Source: Arenimonas sp. SCN 70-307 (GTDB lineage Bacteria; Pseudomonadota; Gammaproteobacteria; Xanthomonadales; Xanthomonadaceae). Taken from it: a DNA stretch of 64,000 nt. Position numbers and translations under genes: made by a program. The DNA is taken from assembly GCF_001724815.1 (NCBI RefSeq), contig NZ_MEDO01000003.1:94079-158078 (forward strand). The letters are read 5' to 3'. A model generated the notes under the pieces. That model was not told where the DNA came from. It made no database searches and saw only the letters and a list, made by a program, of their open reading frames with translations. Positions within the stretch are counted from its first letter, which is position 1, and every line of letters begins with the position of its first letter. Shown here one piece after another: positions 1 through 11,751 of this stretch.

Positions 1-460
1 TCACTGGCAGGCCTAGGCGCTGGCCGACGATCGCGAAGAGGATCGGCATCGAGACGCAGTTTCCCTTGCGGGTCGTCAGATAGACCGAGAGCAGCTTGTT
101 CTGAAGGTTTCGGCCCAGCGGGTCATCCAAGTCGTACTGGAACGGCCTGCCGCCATTCCAGGGGCCTGGCTCATATAAGGTCGACAGCAGCACATTGAGC
201 TTGGCGAGGTTCGAAGCGCCGGCTGGAATTCGGCCCTTCACGCTGGTGACCAAGGCGTCAATCTGCAGGCGGACTGCCTCCGCGTCTATCTCCGGCGAAA
301 TCAGGCGATCAATGGCCAGCTTGGCCTCCAAGAGGTCGATCTGCCCGTCCGGGCGCTCCAGGATCGACGCAATGGGATCCAAGCGAGCCGAGCCCGGATT
401 CGATGCGGATGCAGGCGGTAGGGCGAGCAGGCAAGCGAGGGCAGCGACGATCAGTCTCAT
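1..460 (-). CDS. Transglutaminase-like (SirB1-type) exported protein, cut by window edge
   Basis: This reading frame is open from the start codon at 458-460 to the window edge, so only the N-terminal ~153 residues are visible. It begins with a Sec-type signal peptide (hydrophobic LIVAALACLLALPPASA) and continues as a helical region. It then enters the conserved GNCVSMPILFAIVGQRLGL segment, which resembles the catalytic-Cys region of the SirB1/Transglut_core2 family. In that family a Cys-His-Asp fold acts on peptides or serves as a scaffold; whether this one is an active enzyme cannot be judged because the His and Asp lie outside the window. Calling the family is moderately safe; substrate and role are unknown. 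Confidence 0.6.
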   Translation of the reverse strand, partial: MRLIVAALACLLALPPASASNPGSARLDPIASILERPDGQIDLLEAKLAIDRLISPEIDAEAVRLQIDALVTSVKGRIPAGASNLAKLNVLLSTLYEPGPWNGGRPFQYDLDDPLGRNLQNKLLSVYLTTRKGNCVSMPILFAIVGQRLGLPV

Positions 461-651
461 TCGTACCTGCGAGTCGTGAAGGCCTGGCCATCGTAGGTGG
501 TCTGGCCGGGGGCGTTCAACTAACTGGCGGACCAGAAATCCAGCCCTAGGGGGGGGGCGCCTTCCCCGTGAGCCACGCCGGCGTCCCAGCATCTGAACCT
601 AGGTCAGGCCAGCGCCTGTCAGTCGGATCAACACTCATATCCGGAAAGCCC
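461..651. other. Intergenic stretch without a recognisable gene
   Basis: Between the exported transglutaminase-like gene and the gapA terminator I see no convincing open frame on either strand. The only marked feature is a run of nine G at 549-557. It lies about 90 bases upstream of the minus-strand start codon at 460, so it would fall in or above that gene's promoter region. Confidence 0.5.
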
Positions 652-691
652 AAAAAAAATCCCCCAAAGCCAGGATCGACTTTGGGGGATT
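652..691 (-). terminator. Rho-independent terminator of gapA
   Basis: AATCCCCCAAAG (658-669) and CTTTGGGGGATT (680-691) form a 12-bp perfect stem around a 10-base loop. Read on the minus strand, the stem is followed by an eight-base T run (plus-strand A at 652-659). It lies about 100 bases past the gapA stop, in the correct orientation. Confidence 0.92.
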
Positions 692-793
692 GTTGGGACC
701 GGCCAAATTGCTTTTGCGCCAACATGTTAATTGAACGCCTAGGCCGGAGCCGGGGTCTTTGGTCTAGCGCCGCGGGGCTGACGCCGCCACGAA

Positions 794-1807
794 TTACTTG
801 GCGGCCATCAGCGCCAGCGTGGTGTCGAGCATGCGGTTGGAGAAGCCCCACTCGTTGTCGTACCACGAGCAGACCTTCACCAGCGTGCCGCCCATGACCT
901 GGGTCAGCGTGGCGTCGTACACCGAGCTGTGCGGGTCGTGGTTGAAATCCACCGACACCAGCGGCTTGGTGTTGAAGCCCAGGATGCCCTTGAGCTCGCC
1001 TTCCGAGGCGGCCTTCACCACCGCGTCGATCTCTTCCTTGCTGGTGGCGCGGGCGGCCACGAAGCTCAGGTCGACCACCGAGACGTTGATGGTCGGCACG
1101 CGCATCGAGAAGCCGGTGAGCTTGCCGTTGAGCTCCGGCAGCACCAGGCCCACGGCCGCGGCGGCGCCGGTCTTGGTCGGGATCTGCGACTGGGTGGCCG
1201 AACGGGCGCGGCGCAGGTCCTTGTGGAAGACGTCGGTGAGCACCTGGTCGTTGGTGTAGGCGTGGATGGTGGTCATCAGGCCGTGCACCATGCCGATCTT
1301 CTCGTGCAGCACCTTGGCCAGCGGCGCCAGGCAGTTGGTGGTGCACGAAGCGTTCGAAATGACGGTGTCCGAGGCCTTGAGGTTGCCGTGGTTCACGCCG
1401 AAGACGATGGTGTTGTCCACGTCCTTCTCGCCCGGGGCCGAGATGATCACCTTCTTCGCGCCGGCGGCGATGTGCGCCGAAGCCTTGGCCTTGGAGGTGA
1501 ACAGGCCCGTGCACTCGAGCACCACGTCCACGCCCAGCTCGCCCCAGGGCAGCTTGGCCGGGTCGCGCTCGGCGCAGACCTTGATTCGGTCGCCATTGAC
1601 GATCAGGTCGCCGCCGTCCACCGACACGGTGCCCGGGAACTTGCCGTGGGCGGTGTCGTACTGGGTCAGGTGGGCATTGGTCTCGGCGTCGCCCAGGTCG
1701 TTGATCGCCACGATGGTGATCTCGTGGTTGCGCTTGGCCTCGTACAGCGCGCGCAGGATGTTGCGACCGATGCGGCCGTAGCCGTTGATGGCGACCTTGA
1801 TGGACAT
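794..1807 (-). CDS. gapA: Glyceraldehyde-3-phosphate dehydrogenase, type I
   Basis: Cytoplasmic glycolytic enzyme that oxidatively phosphorylates glyceraldehyde 3-phosphate with NAD+. The 337-residue product opens with the Rossmann motif [10 protein letters not shown], has the active-site segment [13 protein letters not shown] with the nucleophile near Cys155, and carries the usual catalytic-domain His ([10 protein letters not shown]). An acidic residue in INDLGD after the second strand favours NAD over NADP. I place the start at 1807 because it gives the canonical [12 protein letters not shown]-terminus behind an AGGAGA ribosome binding site. The frame can be read further upstream, but that sequence is not GAPDH-like. 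It stands alone and ends before a strong terminator. Confidence 0.96.
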   Translation of the reverse strand: MSIKVAINGYGRIGRNILRALYEAKRNHEITIVAINDLGDAETNAHLTQYDTAHGKFPGTVSVDGGDLIVNGDRIKVCAERDPAKLPWGELGVDVVLECTGLFTSKAKASAHIAAGAKKVIISAPGEKDVDNTIVFGVNHGNLKASDTVISNASCTTNCLAPLAKVLHEKIGMVHGLMTTIHAYTNDQVLTDVFHKDLRRARSATQSQIPTKTGAAAAVGLVLPELNGKLTGFSMRVPTINVSVVDLSFVAARATSKEEIDAVVKAASEGELKGILGFNTKPLVSVDFNHDPHSSVYDATLTQVMGGTLVKVCSWYDNEWGFSNRMLDTTLALMAAK

Positions 1808-1989
1808 GGCGTCTCCTGGGTCCGGCCGGGGGGCCGGGAATGGGTGGTTGTAAACCCCGCATTCTACCAACGCCGGCCCGCCGGTCCCAGCCGCGACCGC
1901 CGCCAGGCGCCGATTTGACCATTCTCAAGGAGCCCCTCCGGGCCCGGGAGGACACTGTCGCCAGTCCTTCCCAAAACCGGAGTTCCCCC

Positions 1990-2607
1990 ATGCGCAAGCT
2001 CATCCTCGCACCGCTCGCCCTGGCCGCCCTGGCCCTGGCCACCCCCGCCCTGGCCGTCGAAAAGGGCGACTGGACCTTCTCGGTCGGCGCCCACGTGGTC
2101 GCCCCGAAGTCGGGCAACGGCTCCCTGGCCGGCGGCGCCCTCGACGCCGACGTCGGCGACGACTGGCGCCCGACCATCACCGCCGAGTACTTCCTGACCG
2201 ACAGGCTCGGCCTCGAGATCCTGGCCGCCCTGCCCTTCGAGCACGACATCCGGCTCAACGGCGCCAACGCCGGCTCCACCAAGCACCTGCCGCCGACCGT
2301 GAGCCTGCAGTACCACTTCCGCAACGACTCCAAGGTCACCCCGTTCCTCGGTGCCGGCGTGAACTACACGGTGTTCTTCGAGGAAGAGACCCGCGGCCCG
2401 CTGGCCGGCACCGAGCTCTCGCTCGACTCGTCCTGGGGCCTGGCCGGCCACGCCGGCGTCGACATCGAGGTCGGCAGCAACAAGTGGCTGCGCATCGACG
2501 CCCGCTACATCGACATCGACACCGACGTGAAGGTGGACGGCGCCGCCGTCGGCACCGTCAACATCGACCCGATGGTCTACGGCGCGGCCTTCGTCTGGTC
2601 GTTCTGA
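1990..2607 (+). CDS. ompW: OmpW-family outer membrane protein
   Basis: Predicted eight-stranded outer membrane beta-barrel of 205 residues. The start at 1990 gives a clean signal peptide (MRKLILAPLALAALALATPALA) with cleavage before VEKGDW. The mature part has alternating hydrophobic strands, the family-like segment TVSLQYHFRNDSKVTPFLGAGVNYT, and a C-terminal phenylalanine (AFVWSF) as expected for BAM-dependent assembly. OmpW proteins form narrow hydrophobic channels for small apolar molecules. It is divergent from gapA and stands alone; the next gene starts 47 bases later and is unrelated. Substrate cannot be inferred from sequence. Confidence 0.85.
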   Translation: MRKLILAPLALAALALATPALAVEKGDWTFSVGAHVVAPKSGNGSLAGGALDADVGDDWRPTITAEYFLTDRLGLEILAALPFEHDIRLNGANAGSTKHLPPTVSLQYHFRNDSKVTPFLGAGVNYTVFFEEETRGPLAGTELSLDSSWGLAGHAGVDIEVGSNKWLRIDARYIDIDTDVKVDGAAVGTVNIDPMVYGAAFVWSF

Positions 2608-2654
2608 GCCCCGTGATGGCGAAATTCATGGCCGCTGGCGTAAAGTCCGCGGCC

Positions 2655-3476
2655 ATGAACCGCCTCCTCCTCCTCGCTTCCTCGCTGGCCCTCGCGCTGG
2701 CCGTCCCCGCTGCCCAGGCCTGGAGCCGGCAGGGCCATGAACTCGTGGGCGAACTGGCCGAGCGCCAGCTCAGTCCGGCCGCGCAGGCGCAGGTGCGCGA
2801 GCTGCTGGCCGACGAGGCCACGCCCACCCTGGCCGGCGTGGCCACCTGGGCCGACGAGATCCGCGCCGAAAAAACGCCGCTGGGCGTGCTCAGCCGCCGC
2901 TGGCATTACGTCAACATCCCCGGCAAGGATTGCGACTACGCCCCGGCGCGCGACTGCCCGGACGGCGAATGCGTGATCGGCGCCATCAACGCCCAGCGCG
3001 CCGTGCTGGCCGATGCCTCGCAGCCGCGGCAAAAGCGCATCGAGGCGCTGAAGTTCCTCGTACATTTCGTCGGCGACGCGCACCAGCCCATGCACGCGGG
3101 CCATCCGCACGACCGCGGCGGCAACGACTTCCAGCTCAACTACCGCGGCAAGGGCTCGCCCCAGGGCGAAGGCACCAACCTGCACGGCGTGTGGGACTAC
3201 TGGCTGCTGCGCAGCGCCAACCTCGACAACGCGGCCTACGCCGAGCGGCTCGCGGCGATGCCGCCGCTGCCGGCCGACCCGGTGCCGGCGGTGGGCAATC
3301 CGGCCCAGGCCTGGACGCTCGAGTCCTGCCGGCTGATCCAGAGCGAGTCGATCTACCCGCCGCGCCGCCGCATCACCGACGCCTACCTCGACCAGCATCG
3401 TCCGCTGGCCGAGCAGCGCATCCGCCTCGCGGCCAGCCGCCTGGCCGGCCTGCTGGAAGACGCGCTCGTCCCCTGA
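2655..3476 (+). CDS. S1/P1-type zinc nuclease, secreted
   Basis: Predicted periplasmic or secreted single-strand nuclease/phosphatase of 273 residues. The signal peptide (MNRLLLLASSLALALAVPAAQA) is followed directly by the mature N-terminal Trp of WSRQGHELVG, which in this family is itself a zinc ligand. The remaining ligand-bearing segments are present: WADEIR, RRWHYVNIP, FLVHFVGDAHQPMHAGH and NLHGVWDYW. These fit the trinuclear zinc site of S1/P1 nucleases. The start at 2655 is the only one that yields a signal peptide. The stop is three bases from the convergent M56-peptidase gene. Likely role: nucleic-acid scavenging or phosphate release; inferred from the family only. Confidence 0.9.
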   Translation: MNRLLLLASSLALALAVPAAQAWSRQGHELVGELAERQLSPAAQAQVRELLADEATPTLAGVATWADEIRAEKTPLGVLSRRWHYVNIPGKDCDYAPARDCPDGECVIGAINAQRAVLADASQPRQKRIEALKFLVHFVGDAHQPMHAGHPHDRGGNDFQLNYRGKGSPQGEGTNLHGVWDYWLLRSANLDNAAYAERLAAMPPLPADPVPAVGNPAQAWTLESCRLIQSESIYPPRRRITDAYLDQHRPLAEQRIRLAASRLAGLLEDALVP

Positions 3477-3479
3477 GCC

Positions 3480-5000
3480 TCAGGCCCCGGGCGACGGCGG
3501 CTCGAACTTCACCGGCACCAGCACCCAGCCCTCGACGGGCTGGCCGTCCTTGATGGCCGGCGAAAACTTCCAGCCACGCGCCGCCTGCAGCGTGTTGCGC
3601 GTGATCTCGGCGTCGGCCGGCACGGTGCTCTTCTCCGGCACGTAGTGCACCTCGCGCGCGCTGCCGTCGGTGCCGACCAGCACGCGCAGCATCACCATGC
3701 CGCCCTCGCCCGCCTCGGCCGCGGCCTTGGGATAGGCCGGCACCTCGCCTTCGATGCCGATGGCCGCCATGCCCTCCGGCGGCGGACCGGCGGTGAAGGC
3801 CAGTTCGATCTCGATGCCCTTGAAGCCACCCCCGGGCTGCTGCTCGCCGATGCCGATGGCGGCCGCTTCGCGGGTGACCATCCGCGGCTCGCCCACGACT
3901 TCGCCGTCGCGCACCAGCCGGGCCTGCACGTCGAAGGTGCCGTCGGCCAGCGGGTTCACCGTCCACGTGGTTTCCCAGGCCTGGCCGGCGTGCTCGAAGT
4001 TTTCACTGTGGGCCTGGCCAGGGGCCAGCACGGCACGGGTGCCGCGCGCCTGCTCGCCGTCGACCTTCACCTGCAGCGTCATGCGCACCATGCCGGCGGG
4101 AATATCGCCGTCGCGGGCCGACACCGGCTGGCTGGCCCAGGCGACGGCCGCCGCGGCCAGTCCGAGCAGCAGGGCGAGGAGCAGGCCGGTGGCCTGGCGG
4201 GTACGGGACGGCAGTGGTTGCTTGAGCATGGCGATTCGCTCCTTGAGGGGATCGAGGCCGGACCAGTGGCAGCCCAGCGGCAGGGCCTGGTCGGCGAGGC
4301 GGGTCTTGAGCATCGCGTCGCCGTAGTGGCGGCGATGCGCGGGATGGCGCTGCATCACCACCGCGTCGCAGGCCAGTTCCTGGTCCTGGCGGAAGCGCGG
4401 CAGCGCGAGGTGAACCAGCGGGTGGAACCAGAACAGCGTGCGCAGCAGCGCGGCCAGCGCGCAGGCCGGCAGGTCGGCGCGCTCGAGGTGCACGCGCTCG
4501 TGCGCCAGCACCAGATCGCGCTCGATCGCTTGGTAGCGCTGCTCGAAGTCGCCGGGCAGCACGATGCGCGGGCGCAGGCCCACCACCGCCGGCAGGCCGC
4601 GCGTGGCCAGCGCCTGGTAAAGCCCGTCCGGACGCCGGGTGAGCGGGCCCAGGCCGGCGTGGAAGCGGCGCTGCAGCCACAGCTGCCAGCCCAGCATGGC
4701 CAGCGCGCCGGCCAGCCACAGCGGCGCCAGCCAGGCCACGAGGTCGGTGCCGGTCGTCGCGGCGGCGACCACGGTGCCGGCGCCGTCGATTGGCACGGCA
4801 GTGGCGCGCACCAGCACCGGCATCACCGGCTCGGGCGCGGCCGGCAGCAACACCGCCACCAGCGCGGCCGGCACCAGCCACCACAGTGCATAGGTGGCGG
4901 TGGCGCCGAATAGCCGCCGCGCCGGTACGCGCAAGGCCAGCACCAGCACCAGGGCGCCGGTCAGGGCGAGGCTGGCTTCCAGCAGGAGTTCACTGGCCAT
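3480..5000 (-). CDS. BlaR1-like M56 membrane metallopeptidase with C-terminal TonB-like domain
   Basis: A 506-residue inner-membrane protein. Hydrophobic segments lie near residues 8-25, 36-54, 86-108 and 275-292. The zinc-peptidase motif HERVH sits at 167-171, with the third ligand Glu near 208 in QELACDA, the standard M56 pattern. BlaR1/MecR1 carry a penicillin-binding sensor after the last membrane segment. This protein instead has an Ala/Gly-rich region and a C-terminal module (about 415-500: PAYPKAAAEAGEGGMVMLRV ... GWKFSPAIKDGQP) resembling the TonB C-terminal domain. It overlaps the upstream blaI-like gene by 11 bases, implying translational coupling. Inference: a signalling peptidase that cleaves its partner repressor; the ligand is unknown. 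Confidence 0.88.
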   Translation of the reverse strand: MASELLLEASLALTGALVLVLALRVPARRLFGATATYALWWLVPAALVAVLLPAAPEPVMPVLVRATAVPIDGAGTVVAAATTGTDLVAWLAPLWLAGALAMLGWQLWLQRRFHAGLGPLTRRPDGLYQALATRGLPAVVGLRPRIVLPGDFEQRYQAIERDLVLAHERVHLERADLPACALAALLRTLFWFHPLVHLALPRFRQDQELACDAVVMQRHPAHRRHYGDAMLKTRLADQALPLGCHWSGLDPLKERIAMLKQPLPSRTRQATGLLLALLLGLAAAAVAWASQPVSARDGDIPAGMVRMTLQVKVDGEQARGTRAVLAPGQAHSENFEHAGQAWETTWTVNPLADGTFDVQARLVRDGEVVGEPRMVTREAAAIGIGEQQPGGGFKGIEIELAFTAGPPPEGMAAIGIEGEVPAYPKAAAEAGEGGMVMLRVLVGTDGSAREVHYVPEKSTVPADAEITRNTLQAARGWKFSPAIKDGQPVEGWVLVPVKFEPPSPGA

Positions 5001-5358
5001 CGTCGAGTTCCTCGAGCAGGCGGCGCAGTTCGGCCACGTCCTTCTTGCTGAGCTTGCGCTGCGCGCTGAAGTGGGCCACCAGGGGCGCGACCCGGCCGCC
5101 GAACAGGCGGTCGAGCAAGCCCTGGCTTTCCTGGCGCAGCCAGTCCTCGCGGCGCAGCACCGGCGCGTAGAGATAGCGGCGTCCGTCGCGCTCGGCGCGG
5201 ATGGCGCCCTTCTTGAGCAGGCGGTTGAGCAGGGTCTTGACCGTCGCCTCCTGCCAGCCCTGGCCGGCGGCCACGGCCGCCACCACGTCCTCGGCGGCGA
5301 GCGGGCTTTCCCGCCACAGCGCCTGCATCACCACGGCTTCGGCTTCACTGACCTGCAT
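4990..5358 (-). CDS. BlaI/MecI/CopY-family winged-helix repressor
   Basis: Dimeric DNA-binding repressor of 122 residues, the usual length for this family. The N-terminal winged helix is clear (EAVVMQALWRESPLAAEDVV, then WQEATVKTLLNRLLKKGAI and the wing DGRRYLYAP). The C-terminal helices (SKKDVAELRRLLEELDD) form the dimerisation part. BlaI homologues are inactivated by proteolysis triggered by the adjacent M56 protein, and that partner gene overlaps the 3' end here. Two TTAC-N4-GTAA palindromes immediately upstream of its start are very likely its own operators, so I infer autoregulation. There is no strong ribosome binding site before the start at 5358. Confidence 0.92.
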   Translation of the reverse strand: MQVSEAEAVVMQALWRESPLAAEDVVAAVAAGQGWQEATVKTLLNRLLKKGAIRAERDGRRYLYAPVLRREDWLRQESQGLLDRLFGGRVAPLVAHFSAQRKLSKKDVAELRRLLEELDDGQ

Positions 5359-5362
5359 ACGA

Positions 5363-5399
5363 TTACATCCGTAAACTTTTCCTCAGATTACGCCTGTAA
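5363..5399. promoter_or_regulatory. Paired BlaI-type operators
   Basis: Two 12-bp palindromes, TTACATCCGTAA (5363-5374) and TTACGCCTGTAA (5388-5399), sit 25 bp apart and share the flanks GATTAC...GTAAAC. Known BlaI/MecI operators have a TACA-N2-TGTA core, so these are close relatives. The first ends only five bases from the start codon of the blaI-like gene, well placed to block its transcription or initiation. They could also influence the divergent metallo-hydrolase gene starting at 5465. Confidence 0.72.
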
Positions 5400-5464
5400 A
5401 CGATGAAGTCAAGCCCCCGCCCCGCCCTGCCATAATCGCGGGGTCGAACCGCGCGGAGAGCCCC

Positions 5465-6331
<867 letters not shown>

Positions 6332-6334
6332 GCC

Positions 6335-6771
6335 TCAGCCGCCCAGGTGCTGGCGCGTCCAGCGCACGATGTTGTTGGCGTCCATGGCGCCGGACTGGCG
6401 GGCGATCTCGCGGCCCTGGTGGAACAGCACCAGCGTGGGGATGGAGCGGATGCCATGGCGCTGGGCCAGGGTCGGCTGCGACTGCGTATCGACCTTCGCC
6501 AGGCGGACCTTCGGCTCGAGCAGCGCCGCGGCCTTGTGGAAGTGCGGCGCCATCATCTGGCAGGGCCCGCACCAGGCGGCCCAGAAGTCCACCAGCAGCG
6601 GCAGCTCGCTGCGGTCGGCGTGGATGCCGAAATCGTCCACGCCCAGGTCCATCGGCTTGCCGGTGAACAGCGCCTCGCGGCAGTGGCCGCAGACCGGGCC
6701 TTCGCCCAGCCGCGAGACGGGCACGCGGTTCATGCCGTGGCAGTGCGGGCAGGCCACCAGGATGGGATCGC

Positions 6772-6775
<4 letters not shown>
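6335..6775 (-). CDS. trxC: Thioredoxin 2 with zinc-binding N-terminus
   Basis: Cytoplasmic thiol-disulfide reductase of 146 residues. The N-terminal zinc ribbon has two CxxC pairs (CPHC at 9-12, CGHC at 29-32), diagnostic for TrxC. The thioredoxin domain has the active site WAAWCGPC with cysteines 69 and 72 and the cis-Pro segment RSIPTLVLF. The start codon overlaps the stop of the RND permease gene (ATGA), so it is the last gene of the efflux operon and is translationally coupled to it. That placement suggests it repairs oxidised or persulfidated proteins under the same stress. The convergent metallo-hydrolase stop is three bases away. Confidence 0.93.
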
Positions 6776-10000
<3,225 letters not shown>

Positions 10001-10008
<8 letters not shown>

Positions 10009-11071
10009 GGCCCGCCTCCCGGGCGGCGGCGAGGTGGGCCAGCGCATCAAGCGGGTTGGCGGCGATGCGCTCGCCCTCGGCCAGGCCGGCCAGCACCTCG
10101 ACTTCGCCCTCGCGACGGTGGCCCAGGCGTACCTGGCGCAGCGCGACGCGGTTGTCGTCGCCCACCACGTAGACCGCGGTCACTTCGCTGCGGGTCACCA
10201 GCGCCGCGGCCGGCACCCACAGGTGGCGGGCCTCGCCGGTCTTGAAGGCGACCTTGACGGTCATGCCCGGCTGCAGGCCGGTCTCGGCTTCGGGCAGTTC
10301 GACCCGCACCTTGAAGCTGTGCGTGCCCGGATCGGCGTAGGGGAACACGATGACCTGCGCGGCCTCGATCCGGCCGCCGCCCGGCAGCACGACGGTGGCC
10401 GCGCCGTGCTCGCGCAGCGCGGCGACGTCGCTCTGCGGCACTTCCACGTTCACCCGCAGCTGCTGCAGCGACAGCCCCGAAACCAGCGGCTGGCCCGGCT
10501 GCACCGACTCGCCCACCTCGACGTGCCGGGCGGTGAGGATGCCCGAGTACGGCGCGCGGATCACGGTGTAGTCCACCTGCTCGCCGGCTTCGCTGACGCC
10601 GGCACGCGCCGACTCCAGCGCGGCGCGGGTGGCGTCGCGGCGGGCGCGGGCCTGGTCGAGCGCGGCGCGCGCCAGCAGCTGCTTGGCCACCAGCTCCTCG
10701 GTGCGGCGGAACGCCGCCTCGGCCTCGGTGTAATCGGCCTGGGCGGCGTTGAGCGCGGCCGAAGCGCGGCGCTGCGCCGACACCTGCTCGACGTCGGTGA
10801 AGCGCACGACGACCTGTCCCGCCTCGACGTAGTCGTTCACGTCGAAGGGCAATTCGACCACGCGGCCGCGCGTCTGCGCCGACAGCGTGGCCTGGTTGAC
10901 GGCCTCGACCACGCCATCCCAGCTGCGCTCGCGCGCCGAGGCGCGCGGCGCCACCGCGATCGTTTCGAAACCCACGGCGGGCGCCGCGGCGGGAACGGCC
11001 GGATCACCGCCACAGGCCGCCAGCAGCAGGGCGGCGAGCGTGGCGTTGGCGAGCAGGCGGGTGCGGGTCAT
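10001..11071 (-). CDS. RND periplasmic adaptor lipoprotein (membrane fusion protein)
   Basis: A 356-residue HlyD/AcrA-type adaptor that bridges the RND permease and an outer membrane channel. The signal peptide ends in a lipobox (ALLLAACGG), so it should be anchored by a lipidated Cys to the inner membrane. Next come a lipoyl/barrel-sandwich half (SAQTRGRVVELPFDVNDYVE), a helical hairpin rich in Ala, Arg and Glu (about 115-165), the second lipoyl half (VIRAPYSGILTARHVEVGES) and beta-barrel regions. It lies 10 bases downstream of the DUF2892 gene and overlaps the permease gene, so the order DUF2892-adaptor-permease-trxC is one operon. Confidence 0.92.
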
Positions 11072-11081
11072 CGTGCTTACC

Positions 11082-11285
11082 TCACTTGAAGGCGCAGCCG
11101 GCGTTGAAGCCGAGCTTGCGGAAGACCATGGCCGCCGGGCAGAAGCCGGTGAAGGACGCCTGCAGCAGGTTCAGGCCGATGAAGGCGGTGAAGAACAGCC
11201 ACAGCGGCGAGACGAAATAAACGAGGGCGACGGAGATCAGGATCATCACGCCGGCGAAGGCCATCACGGCACGGTCGAGGTTCAT
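11082..11285 (-). CDS. DUF2892 / YgaP-like small membrane protein
   Basis: A 67-residue protein with two hydrophobic segments (AVMAFAGVMILISVALVYF and LWLFFTAFIGLNLLQASF), followed by GFCPAAMVFRKLGF, the conserved end of the DUF2892 family. The same module is the C-terminal membrane domain of the rhodanese YgaP, and free-standing copies cluster with sulfide-oxidation genes. I choose the start at 11285 because MNLDRAVMAF is the usual family N-terminus and an AGGAG site precedes it. It is the first gene of the efflux operon, directly downstream of the control region shared with the ArsR gene. The Cys pair at the C-terminus (GFCP, NAGC) could handle sulfane sulfur; this is speculation. Confidence 0.82.
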   Translation of the reverse strand: MNLDRAVMAFAGVMILISVALVYFVSPLWLFFTAFIGLNLLQASFTGFCPAAMVFRKLGFNAGCAFK

Positions 11286-11323
11286 GGCATTGCTCCTTGG
11301 GGCTGGGGTCTGTGTATACATAT

Positions 11324-11372
11324 ACTCTAAATTAGTGATATCTTAATTAGATGTCTGGCATACTGTCAACAA
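11324..11372. promoter_or_regulatory. AT-rich divergent control region with probable BigR-type operator and sigma-70 promoter
   Basis: In an otherwise very GC-rich window these ~50 bases are strikingly AT-rich. On the minus strand there is a perfect -35 TTGACA (plus 11364-11369) and a -10-like TAAGAT (plus 11340-11345) 18 bases apart, driving the DUF2892-efflux operon. An imperfect inverted repeat, TCTAAATTA (11326-11334) with TTAATTAGA (11343-11351), overlaps the -10 element. It is well placed to be the binding site of the divergently encoded ArsR repressor. The repeat ends at the distal possible start codon (11351) of that gene, consistent with autoregulation. Confidence 0.65.
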
Positions 11373-11389
11373 CCGCAAAGAGCCCGCCC

Positions 11390-11734
11390 ATGAGCCCCCG
11401 CCCCCGCAAGTCGCCCGCCCCTGCCACGCCCTCGGCCCAGCTGATCGAATCGGCGTCGGAGGCCGCGGCCGAGCTGCTCAAGGCCATGGCCAACCCGCAG
11501 CGCCTGCGGGTGCTGTGCCTGCTGGTGGAAAGGGAGATGTCGGTGGGCGAGATCAACGCCCTGGTGCCGCTAAGCCAGTCGGCGCTGTCGCAGCACCTGG
11601 CGGTGCTGCGCGAGAAGAACCTGGTGAGCACGCGCCGCGAGGCGCAGACGGTCTACTACGCCGTGGCCGACGGCACGGTGCATGACGTGATCGAGGTGCT
11701 GCACAGGAACCTGTGCAGCCCTGCAACGGCCTGA
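11390..11734 (+). CDS. ArsR-family persulfide sensor, BigR/SqrR/YgaV type
   Basis: A 114-residue winged-helix repressor when started at 11390 (MSPRPRK); an alternative ATG at 11351 would start inside the putative operator and lacks a ribosome binding site. The helix-turn-helix is SQSALSQHLAVLREKNLV with wing REAQTVYYAV. It lacks the ELCVCDL metal motif of arsenic sensors. It has exactly two well-placed cysteines: Cys43 in RLRVLCLLVE (alpha-2) and Cys109 in HRNLCSPA (alpha-5). This is the BigR/SqrR/YgaV arrangement, in which reactive sulfur species form a di- or tetrasulfide bridge and release DNA. Divergent from the DUF2892-RND-trxC operon, which is its likely target. Confidence 0.85.
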   Translation: MSPRPRKSPAPATPSAQLIESASEAAAELLKAMANPQRLRVLCLLVEREMSVGEINALVPLSQSALSQHLAVLREKNLVSTRREAQTVYYAVADGTVHDVIEVLHRNLCSPATA

Positions 11735-11751
11735 GGAATCGCGGGCCTGGC

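Noticed and set aside
549..557. A run of nine G upstream of the transglutaminase-like gene
   Set aside because: Could be a phase-variable tract, but it is intergenic, with no evident promoter spacing, and one sequence cannot show length variation.
546..2339. A 597-codon minus-strand frame overlapping gapA and ompW
   Set aside because: It is out of phase with gapA and shows no domain; gapA and ompW are well supported.
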